From positions 18,641,796 to 18,705,795 of the forward strand of contig NC_091152.1 in NCBI RefSeq assembly GCF_040958095.1: 64,000 nt of DNA, read 5' to 3'. A program made the translations under genes and the position numbers. Within the stretch, counting starts at the first letter, position 1. Each line of letters starts with the position of its first letter. Source of the DNA: Procambarus clarkii. Taxonomy: Eukaryota > Arthropoda > Malacostraca > Decapoda > Cambaridae. This document shows, one piece after another, positions 52,815 to 62,826 of the stretch. A model generated the notes under the pieces. It did no database searches. It saw nothing but the letters and a program-made list of their open reading frames with translations, and was not told the origin of the DNA.

Positions 52815-53035
52815 ACTGCAGTTTTTCCCTGCAGGTGTACTGCAGTTTCCCTGCAGGTGTACTACAGTTTCCCCTGCAGGTGTATTGCAGTTTCCCCCTG
52901 CAGGTGTACTGCAGTTCCCCCTGCAGGTGTACTGCAGTTTCCCCTGCAGGTGTACTACAGTTCCCCTGCAGGTGTACTACAGTTTCCCCTGCAGGTGTAT
53001 TGCAGTTTCCCCCTGCAGGTGTACTGCAGTTACTG
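52815..53035 (+). repeat. 23-bp minisatellite, PstI-type core
   Basis: About nine units of GCAGTTTCCCCTGCAGGTGT plus ACT, lengths varying by one base. The unit shares TACTGCAGTTTCC with the array at 50694. Confidence 0.92.
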
Positions 53036-53833
53036 GTGTAAGATGTTAGTAATGTTAGTGAGGCTGGTGGTCAAGATGTTAGTGAGGCTGGTGGTCTAAG
53101 ATGTTAGTGAGGCTGGTGGTCAAGATGTTAGTGAGGCTGGTGGTCTAAGATGTTAGTGAGGCTGGTGGTCTAAGATGTTAGTGAGGCTGGTGGTCTAAGA
53201 TGTTAGTGAGGCTGGTGGTCAAGATGTTAGTGAGGCTGGTGGTCAAGATGTTAGTGAGGCTGGTGGTCAAGATGTTAGTGAGGCTGGTGGTCAAGATGTT
53301 AGTGAGGCTGGTGGTCAAGATGTTAGTGAGGCTGGTGGTCTAAGATGTTAGTGAGGCTGGTGGTCTAAGATGTTAGTGAGGCTGGTGGTCTAAGATGTTA
53401 GTGAGGCTGGTGGTCTAAGATGTTAGTGAGGCTGGTGGTCAAGATGTTAGTGAGGCTGGTGGTCAAGATGTTAGTGAGGCTGGTGGTCAAGATGTTAGTG
53501 AGGCTGGTGGTCTAAGATGTTAGTGAGGCTGGTGGTCTAAGATGTTAGTGAGGCTGGTGGTCAAGATGTTAGTGAGGCTGGTGGTCAAGATGTTAGTGAG
53601 GCTGGTGGTCTAAGATGTTAGTGAGGCTGGTGGTCTAAGATGTTAGTGAGGCTGGTGGTCTAAGATGTTAGTGAGGCTGGTGGTCTAAGATGTTAGTGAG
53701 GCTGGTGGTCTAAGATGTTAGTGAGGCTGGTGGTCTAAGATGTTAGTGAGGCTGGTGGTCAAGATGTTAGTGAGGCTGGTGGTCAAGATGTTAGTGAGGC
53801 TGGTGGTCAAGATGTTAGTGAGGCTGGTGGTTT
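53036..53833 (+). repeat. 24/25-bp minisatellite, about 32 units
   Basis: Units of AAGATGTTAGTGAGGCTGGT plus GGTC, with or without an extra T. The two length types alternate in blocks. Very low divergence, so a young array. Confidence 0.95.
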
Positions 53834-55424
53834 AAGATGTCAGCCGCCGGTAACACTTGCTGACGGGCGAGTGACGGGTAATACTGCTCACTACTGTCTC
53901 GTGACTGTCTGAAGATGTCACACCATAAAGACAACGCCGTCCAATACGTCTCAAGATCCACCTACAGTACACGGGGGGGGGGGCAAGGGTCAGGTCAAGG
54001 TATCACACTCGTATAAGCCTCCCCCCCTGGTGTGCCACGTGTGTACACACCTGCACATATACACATGTGTGTGATGTAAAGAGGGTCATGAGCGTACCTA
54101 AGACGGAGGGAAGGAGAGTGTTGAGAGGCAGAGGAGTCAGAGTGTGAAGTAGAGGAGCAGGAGGACCAGCACCTCGCCCGCCGCCATCACTGTCACCCTC
54201 TCTTATGACCCAACCTCTCCCACACCTCTCTCTCTCCCCTACACCCACATGTACTCACACCTCTATATCATCATTATCATCATTATCATCATCATCTTTA
54301 TGTTTATTGGAGTTTTTTCGTGAAAATTTGGATGATTGGCTGAGGCGTAGTGGAAATATTTTTCACTATACACGGCCTGACACCAAGTTGTGGCCACTAT
54401 GCTTACTCCCCTAATATATTACTCTTTAATACTAATACAAAAGTAATATTAATAACATATTCTTAGTATTATTATAATTGATATTATTTGTGATGTAATA
54501 GGAGGCCACAACAGTGCGCGTTCACAAATGAATATACAATATCGTTATACTAATAACTTATTGATGTTAAACCTTTATTATTATTAAGGTTATTTAATGT
54601 TAATAGGGAGAGTAAAATTTTTTTTAGAGTATGTGAATATATAGGTTGAGCGGTGTTAGTTTAGTGGAGTAGTGAAGGTTGTGTGTTGTGAAGCCCGACC
54701 CGCTGCCTCTCGCCTCCACCAACTGTCTCCTCTCTCACGCCATATTACCAGGCCATGGTGGGTACTTTTACCCTCTTCTTACCCTACAACCATACACTAA
54801 CTCTCACCCGGCCATATCATATCCCTTTGTGATGTGAAAAGTAACTTTATAGACCATTAATGGTTGGAAGAGTAGCGCAGAGGTCGGCGCGGCTGTGACG
54901 TCACTCCTCGCCTCTACACAAACAACAACACATTTATCTTGTATTTTGGTTAGGTCTGCGCTGGATAGGATAGGTTAAGTTATAGCTAAGGTTAGTGTGG
55001 TAAAAGTTAAGGAATGAGTGAGAATTACTAATGTTTGGGTGGTTGTTGAAGCCTTGGAGCAGTGTAGTGAATGACTACCAGGCGACGCCGTGTATAAAAT
55101 CAATAGGTCTACACCTCCAAATGCCAAGGTAACGTGTTATTATATTTGATTTGTTTAGGTTAGTGAAGTGCAGGAGTTTACTTGTCACAGGTTAGTAGAC
55201 TGGCTAGTTATCCAGAGCCTCTTGGGGCCAGCCGCCGACCTTCACTACCGTGCATCTGAATCTACCTGAGTTTACCCGAGAGTCACTAACACTAGTGCCC
55301 TCACAAGGACAGGAAGCCAGCAGTTTGTTGAAGGTCCCCCTATTTGCCCTGATCTTTTCCAGCTGTACCTTCAAATTTAAGAGTTTTGGTATTTACAGCT
55401 TTGGTGGGTAGGTGGGTTTATGGG
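53834..55424. other. Longest low-repeat stretch; possible promoter, no gene proven
   Basis: Holds a C/T-rich stretch (54190-54245), an ATC microsatellite (54268-54298) and a GC-richer block with TGACGTCA at 54896-54903. On the plus strand GGCCATGGTGGGTAC at about 54752 could be a start codon directly before a donor, and GCCGCCATCACTG at 54179 holds an inverted ATG context on the other strand. This fits a transcription start region, but no conserved protein is encoded. Confidence 0.3.
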
Positions 55425-56620
55425 TTTATATTCCTGCTTGATGGGGTTCTGGGAGTTCTTCTACTGCACAAGCCCGGCCCGATGCCAGGCTTGACTTGTG
55501 AGAGTTTGGTCCACCAGGCTGTTGCTTGGAGCGGCCCGCAGGTCCACATATACCTGGTTGATGGGGTTCTGGGAGTTCTTCTACTCCCCAAGCCCGGCCC
55601 AATGCCAGGCTTGACTTGTGAGAGTTTGGTCCACCAGGCTGTTGCTTGGAGCAGCCCGCAGGCCTACATATACCTGCTTGATGGGGTTCTTGGAGTTCTA
55701 CTCCCCCAAGCCCTGCCCAAGGCCAGGCTTGACTTGTGAGAGCTTGGTCCACCATACTGTTGCTTCGAGTGGCCCGCAGGCCCACATACCCACCACAGCC
55801 CAATTGGTCTGGCACTTCTTTTAGAAACTATCTAGTTTTCTCTTGAAGAAATCCACGGTTGTTCCGGCAATATTTCATATACTCGCTGGGAGGATGTTGA
55901 ACAACCGTGGACCTCTGATGTCTGTACAGTGTTCTCCGATTGCTCTTATGGCACCTCTGCTCTTCATTAGTTCTATTCTGCATTTTCTTCCATATCGTTC
56001 ACTCCAGTATGTTGTTATTTTACTGTGTAGATTTGGGACCTGGCCCTCCAGTATTTTCTATGTGTATATTATTTTATACTTTGGCTCCTTTTTAGTGAGT
56101 ACATTTGGAAAGCTTTGAGACGATCTCAATAATTTAGGTGCTTTACCCCGTCTATGCGTGCGTATATGTTTTCTCTGTATTCCCTCTATTTCAGCAATCT
56201 CTCCTGCTCTGAAGGGGGAAGTGAGTACTGAGCAGTACTCAAGACAGGACAGCACAAGTGATTTGAATAGTACAACCATTGTGATGGGATCCCTGGATTT
56301 GAAAATTCTCGTAATCCATCCTGTCATATTTTTTGGCTGACACAATATTTGCTTGGTTACTCCCTAAAAGTTAGGTCATCACACATCATTATTCTCAAGT
56401 CCTTAACATGTTGGTTTCCTACTATGGGCAGATTTGATTGTGTTTTGTACCATGTATTACGTTCTCAAGGTTCTGTAAAAGGTTCTCATTTTTACTGTAC
56501 CCGAGTACCTGGAATTTTACCATACTGTACCTGAGCACTTGGAATCCTGTGGATGAAAAAGCAACTCCTGCTCTCAGTCCTACATTGTGGCTTGTTGAGC
56601 TTGAAAACATTATGCTTTAT
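55425..56620 (-). pseudogene. LINE-C C-terminal fragment with triplicated 3' UTR
   Basis: Coding part: TGWITRIFKSRDPITMVV, VLSCLEYCSVLTSPFRAGE and IEGIQR, in broken frames, continuing to about 56620. The 3' UTR of about 120 bp is present three times in tandem (starting near 55431, 55551 and 55672), each with GATGGGGTTCT and CTTGACTTGTGAGAG. Confidence 0.8.
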
Positions 56621-56714
56621 TTGTGTTACATCTGACCCTTTGAAGAAATTTTCTGGATCAACTTTTTCTTATCCTAATATCAGGCATAGACAGTGATACA
56701 AACTAAAGCTTTGT

Positions 56715-56990
56715 ATCATCATTTGCAGATGACATTAGGATTTTCGTACACGTAGACAATATAGAGGACATGGCAAACCTCCAATCATATGTAAATCAGG
56801 TTTTCCAATGGGCCACAGATAATAATATGATGTTTAATGAAAATAAGTTCCAGCTTCGTTATGGAAAAGATGAAAATTTAAAAGGAATCAAATCACTCTA
56901 TAGAATGGAAAAGCCAGCGTAAAGGATCTAGTAAAGGATCTATTAGTAAAACAGTAATCATGTCAGAAGACCTTATCTTTACAGATATCC
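56715..56990 (+). pseudogene. LINE-C RT fragment, plus strand
   Basis: Reads FADDIRIFVHVDNIEDMANL, QSYVNQVFQWATDNNM and NENKFQLRYGKDENL, close to the 60473-61060 frame of the other LINE-C. It faces the minus-strand fragment on its left, so a second, opposite insertion. Confidence 0.75.
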
Positions 56991-56999
56991 ATAAAGTTG

Positions 57000-57880
57000 T
57001 ACTAATCATTTATTATATATTTTAGTTTGTGTTGGTATCAAGGTAGGGAAATGTGTGTGCTTACTACCTCTCCATATGCCCAGTGGTTGGGGGGAATGGT
57101 ACCCCATCAAGCAGGTATCAAGCAAGGTCTTGCACTTGTCAATATTAAAAAAGCTTTTCTTAGTCATCTGACCATTTATAGAGTTCCTGCAGATCTGTTT
57201 GTAAGGCTTCAACATCATTAACATTTCCCACTACCATAAACCTTTGTGTTATCTGCAGATTTGATGATGTGGTTTGTAATATTCTCATCTTTGTCTTTGA
57301 TATATATTACAAAAAAGGTTGATCCCAAAATGGACCCCTGTGGTACTATACTTCTGCATTTCTCTTGGGCCAGAGACATTGCTTTCATGTCATGTTCACC
57401 TATTGGCTTCCACCAGAAGATGCTCTTCTGTGAAGACTTCCTGAAATTTCTTATTGTGTTCTTCGTACAATTCCTCGTCATTTGTAGTGAATCTGCCTGT
57501 CCCTACCCTCAATTTTATTACCTGTTCCTTCACTGTTTTTCTCCTGATGTGGCTGTGCAAGAATTTAGGTTGAGTCTTTGCCTTGCTCGCTATGTCGTTT
57601 TCATATTGTCACTCTGCTTCTCTTCTCACTCTGACATATTCGTTCCTGGCACTCTGGTATCTTTCTCGTCTCTCTAATGTCCTGTTATTACTATAGTTTC
57701 TCGGTGCCCTCGTACTTAGTTGCTTTGCTAGCTTACATCTCTGATTAAACCATGGGTTTCTTGTCTACATTTCATTTTTTCCTTTTGGACTGGGACGAAC
57801 ATGTCTGCTGCATCCTTACACTTCTGCGTGATGTATCCGATCATGGCTTTGGGCCATCTTTCCTCTAAGCTCTGTTTCCC
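57000..57880 (-). pseudogene. LINE-D fragment, RT and linker
   Basis: Minus-strand blocks: PWFNQRCKLAKQLSTRAPRN, RRERYQSARNEYVRVRREAE, FTTNDEELYEEHN, then IVPQGSILGSTFFVIYIKD and SADNTKVYG, then FNIDKCKTLL. FADD is changed to SADN. The middle of the RT is missing between the linker and VPQG. Confidence 0.75.
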
Positions 57881-58124
57881 AAGCTATATCTGTTAGATAT
57901 AGCAACATATAGATAGCTTTCCTCCTGTTTGGGAGGCTATATCCTCAATGTGAGTTTTTTTGGCTCTGAGGCAACATGAGATTTTGTTTCAGTACATGCA
58001 AGGCACCCTCCCTGCTAATGCTCATATGAAGATGTTGGGCATAAGGGACTCGACTTGCTGGGATTATGGGTCGAGAAGTTGGCTGGTGATGTCACAATTC
58101 ATTGTCACTGGAAAAAGTTTTAAA
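57881..58124. other. No gene seen
   Basis: Short unassigned stretch, partly T-rich. Confidence 0.4.
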
Positions 58125-58238
58125 GAATTCTGACAGAGATATAGGTGTGGTTCTGGATAAAAAAAATAATCACCCAAAGACCACATAAAGATATTGGGCA
58201 AATAGCATATGCTATGCTTTCCAACTTAAGAATTGCTT
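58125..58238 (+). mobile_element. LINE-B scrap
   Basis: SDRDIGVVLDKKNN followed by ICYAFQL-type codons parallels ERDLGVVLDRKLSPEDHI and AMLSNFRIAF of LINE-B. Cut by the TTAA at 58239, a site present in intact LINE-B (GCATTTAATTAC). Confidence 0.65.
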
Positions 58239-59660
58239 TTAATCCTTAAACTACGCATGACATATATATACGACTGGAGTAACATGTCCCACCGTGCGCA
58301 TGGCATACATATACGACATAGGGTGCCGGCCACGATTCAAATGGCCCGTGGCTACACGGGGTTCACGTCAGCTTCCTCAGGGCTCTTGTTTAAAAAACAA
58401 GAGCCCTGTTTTATTTAAACAAATGTTTAAAAAAAATCATGGACAACATTCTCCGGTGTGAGAGCCATGGACAGTACTGTGGGAGCAACCAAGGCTGGCG
58501 CACGCAGCATGACCTAACAGCACTGCTGTTCAGCTTGTGACCACAACATCGCCTAAATATATCAAAATAAATATGTAACTGCTATTATTTAGCAATGACA
58601 GTATTACAGGAGACCCCTGAGTGATAAAAATGACCAGGATTCTGATAATAGTAGGATTGTGGTGGTACTTAGCACTGTGTGGGAGGAGTAATGCTGAGGG
58701 AGGGAGGGAGGGAGGTGGTAACTCTGCTGAATCTGTGCGGCCACTTGTTGTCTGCACTCATCATACCAGCTTAGTGGTTCACTATGATGAACACAAATGT
58801 ATATACTTATATATAATGTGTGTATTAGTGTAATAACAGCTAAAGGAGTATGTTGGGAGGAGCCATTTGGGCGATGGTGGCGGCGTCGTCTGCACGACCT
58901 GTCATTCTGTGTAGAGGGTGGCCGCCATGCAGTTTAGGCACAATACTGTACCAGCTTAGTTGTACAGTTATGGTTAATAAAACAGTTATGGTTAATAAAA
59001 CATGTAGATACTTATGTATAATGTGTGTAGTGTAATAACACCGCAAACATTATTGTTGGGGGAGAATAGTGAGTCTGGCCTTGAACCAGTGAGGGAGCCG
59101 GCTGTCACCTGTGTGTGTGGCGACGTCTCTTTTATAACACTTAAGGCAGCGTCTGGGATGCTCTTGGACGCAGGTTCGAATCCTCGTCACGGCCCTTGTG
59201 GATTTGTTCGTCTCATATATTGCCTGAACCTACCATACTAGCTTAGTTTTAGAGTTATGGTGAGTAAAATGTAGATACTTATATATAACGTCTGTACAGT
59301 ATATAGTGAATAAAAGCAAAAACAGTATTGTGGGAGGAGAATGTTGGCTAGTGAGGTGTTGAGGGAAGGAGTGGTGGCTGGCTGGTGTGGCTGCCACTCC
59401 TCGTTGCTTTTTGACTCACCATACCAACTTAGTGGTTCATTATGGTGAAAAAAACATGCAGATACTTACATATAACCTGTGTATATAGTGTAATAACTGC
59501 AGAAGTATTTGTTTATTGTTTTATGAACATAATAATTGAATCCCTAATATGCACACAATAATTTTGAGTATAGCAGTGATTCACTGATTTTTTATATAAA
59601 TATATCACATTACACACTATTGAATAATATTACTGCAAAAAACTAAGACAAAATAAATCA
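58239..59660 (+). mobile_element. piggyBac-like element, partial copy
   Basis: Left end TTAATCCTTAAACTACGCAT inside LINE-B. The core with GGTTCACGTCAGCTTCCTCA and GAGCAACCAAGGCTGGCG follows, then three to four sub-repeats each carrying CCAGCTTAGT or CTAGCTTAGT (near 58768, 58950, 59230 and 59417). A tRNA-like scrap with B box GGTTCGAATCC lies at 59145-59215. The right end is cut by LINE-C. Confidence 0.7.
59141..59215 (+). other. tRNA-like SINE head
   Basis: GCAGCGTCTGGGATGCTCTT then GGACGCAGGTTCGAATCCTC, a B-box-bearing tRNA 3' half followed by a SINE-like CACGGCCCTTGTGG. Not a complete tRNA gene. Confidence 0.45.
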
Positions 59661-62600
59661 GAGACATACCTTGAGGCTACCTTGAGGTGCTTCCGGGGCT
59701 TAGTGTCCCCGCGGCCCGGTCGTCGACCAGGCCTCCTGGTTGCTGGACTGATCAACCAGGCTGTTAGACGCGGCTGCTCGCAGCCTGACGTATGAGTCAC
59801 AGCCTGGTTGATCAGGTATCCTTTGGAGGTGCTTATCCAGTTCTCTCTTGAACACTGTGAGGGGTTTGCCAGTTATGTCCCTTATGTGTAGTGGAAGCGT
59901 GTTGAACAGTCTCGGGCCTCTGATGTTGATAGAGTTCTCTCTCAGAGTACCTGTTGCACCTCTGCTTTTCAACGGGGGTATTCTGCACATCCTGCCATGT
60001 CTTCTGGTCTCATGTGGTGTTATTTCTGTGTGCAGGTTTGGGACCAGCCCCTCAATTATTTTCCACGTGTAAATTATTATGTATCTCTCCCGCCTGCGCT
60101 CAAGGGAGTACAGATTTAGGCTCTTTAGTCGGTCCCAGTAATTTAGATGTTTTACTGAGTGGATTCTAGCAGTAAAGGATCTCTGCACGCTCTCTAGGTC
60201 AGCAATTTCTCCAGCTTTGAAAGGGGCTGTCATTGTGCAGCAGTACTCCACTCTAGAGAGCACAAGCGTTTTGAAAAGTATCATCATCGGTATAGCATCC
60301 CTAGTGTGAAAAGTTCTTGTTATCCAACCTGTCATTTTTCTTGCAGTTGCGACGGCTACTTTATTGTGTTCTTTAAAGGTAAGGTCTTCCGACATGAGTA
60401 CACCCAGGTCCTTTACATTGCCTTTTCGTTCTATGTTATGATTTGCCTGCGTTTTGTACGTGGTTTCTGTTTTTATATTTTCAATTTTTCCGTAGCGCAT
60501 GAGCTGAAACTTATCCTCTTGAATACCATATTATTTTCTGTAGCCCATAGAAAGACCTGATCTACATCTGATTGGAGGTTTGCCGTGTCCTCTATGTTGC
60601 CAACTCTCATGAAAATCCTAGTGTCATCTGCAAAGGATGATACAGTGCTATAGGTTGTGTTCTGGTCTATGTCCGATATGAGGATGAGAAAAAGTACTGG
60701 AGCAAGCACAGTACCCTGGGGGACTGAGCTCTTCACGGTTGATGGGCTGGATTTTATTTTGTTGACTATTACACATTGGGTTCTGTCAGTCAGGAAATTG
60801 TAGATCCATCTGCCTATTTTCCCGGTAATTCCTTTTGAACGCATTTTATGTGCAATAACACCATGGTCACATTTATCAAAAGCTTTTGCGAAATCTGTGT
60901 AAATTACATCAGCGTTTTGTTTGTCTTCCATAGCATCTAATGCCATATCATAGTGGTCCAGCAACTGCGACAGGCAAGAGCGCCCTGTTCTAAAACCATG
61001 TTGTCCGGGGTTATGGAGATGCTGTGATTCTATGTATTTTGTGATCTTACTTCTTAGCACTCTCTCAAAATTTTTATGATGTGCGATGTTAGTGCTATCG
61101 GTCTGTAATTTTTTGCCTCTGCCTTATTTCCTCCTTTATGGAGTGGTGCTATCTCTGCTGTTTTTAGTATGTCAGGGATAACGCCAGTATCTAGGCTTTG
61201 TCTCCACAGAATGTGAAGGGCCTGCGATAGTGGTTTTTTACAGTTCTTGATGAATATGGAGTTCCAAGAATCCGGGCCTGGTGCAGAGTGCATAGGCATA
61301 CTGTTTATGGCTTCTTCAAAATCTAGTGGGGATAGGGCGACGTCTGATATGTGATTTGATGTTGGTATCATATCCATGAAAAATTCATTTGGGTTATCAA
61401 TCTTTAGTGCATTTAATGGCTCACTGAAAACAGAGTCGTACTGCTTCCTCAGTAACTCGCTCATTTCTTTGTTGTCTCTGTGAAAGTTCCATCTCCCTTT
61501 CGCAGGGGCCCGATACTAGATGTGGTTTTTGATCTTGATTTTGCATAGGAGAAAAAATATTTCGGATTTCTCTCTATTTCACTGATGGCCTTTTGCTCTC
61601 TTTGCCTCTCCTGGGTTTTGTATGATTCTTGTAGCTTGAGTTCAATTGTTTCTATTTCTCTACCTAACCTTCTTCGCCGTTCTTGAGATAGGGTGCGACT
61701 CTCAAGTTGTTCCGCGATTCGTTTTCTTCGCCTATATAGGGAACGACGTTCCCGTTCCAATCTGCATCTCTTTCTCTTTTTTCTTAGGGGTATGCGGTTT
61801 GAACATATTTCTAGTGCTACTGAGCTTATTTTTCCAGGCACTGGTTCAGGTTTGCATTTCCTAGCTGTTCTTCCCAGTTTATTTCTGTGAAGTCCTGGTT
61901 TATTTGCTCCCAGTTTATCCGTTTATTATTGAAGTTGAATTTGCTGAAATCTCCTCCACCGGGAATCTGGACTGGTTTTGAAGGTCCATTCCCCATGGTT
62001 GTCAGAACTTCAATTAAGTTGTGATCTGAGTAACAGGTATTTGTAATCATTATGTTCCCGATCAACTCATCATTATTAGTGAAAATGAGGTCCAGCGTGT
62101 TCTCCTTCCTAGTTGGTTCTACTATTTGCTGGTTTAAGGCAAACCTATCGCACATCCGTAGCAGGTCATTTGCATGTGCCTGCTCATTTAGGCTACTTCC
62201 TGGTATTCTTTCTGATATTACTGTATTAGCCAGGTGCTTCCATTTCAGGTGCCGTAGGTTGAAGTCCCCAAGCAGGATGATGTTCGGAGCTGGATTTGTG
62301 AGGTTTTCCAAGCAGTGCTCTATTTTCATTAGTTGGTCTTTAAACTGCTGAGGGTTTGCCTCCGGTGACTTATATACAAGGACAACAACTACATTTAGGA
62401 TCTCTATTTTGACTATCAGCACTTCCACCATATCATTTGAGGTGTTTAGCAGCTCAGTACAGATGAGTGTGTCTTTGATGTAGAGGCTGACCCCACCCTG
62501 AAGCCGGTGTTTCCTATCACATCTGAAGAGATTGTATTCTGAGATCCATATTTCACCATCAAGGTAGTCCTTTGTGTGAGTTTCCGTTAGGCTGCAAACA

Positions 62601-62826
62601 CTGCATTTGCCTCATGAAGGAGACCATCTATAAAATGAACTTTGTTGGATTTGCGTGTTTTTATACCCTGGATGTTGGCAAATATAAATGATGTTATCGT
62701 GTTAGTGGAAGTGCTGGATGCTTTAATTGGTGTTAATATCTGAGGCTCTGGTAAGGAGGCCACTGTGTTTGCGTCCTCTCTAGCATTTGACCGAGTTGGT
62801 GGTAGAGTCTGGTCATTTTTAGCCAT
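59661..62826 (-). pseudogene. LINE-C ORF2, second long copy, frameshifted
   Basis: Pieces in order on the minus strand: 62587-62826 (ITSFIFANIQGIKTRKSNK), 61826-62431 with the endonuclease blocks ILLGDFNLRHLKW and YSDHNLIEV, 61461-61841 basic linker, 61054-61464 RT start (SAPGPDSWNSIFIKNC, NYRPIALTSHIIK), 60473-61060 palm (YTDFAKAFDKCDHGV, SSVPQGTVLAPVLF, SSFADDTRIF), 59700-60500 thumb. At least five frameshifts. The 3' UTR has CTCAAGGTAGCCTCAAGGTA as its end repeat, unlike the CAACCAGGTA type of the 16.7 kb copy, so two subfamilies exist. Confidence 0.85.

Noticed and set aside
52773..53099. Frames with AGVLQFPLQVYCS repeats
   Set aside because: Product of the 23-bp array at 52815.
54003..54248. 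Minus frame with a hydrophobic start (MAAGEVLVLLLLYF)
   Set aside because: It stops after 16 codons and no downstream exon could be matched.
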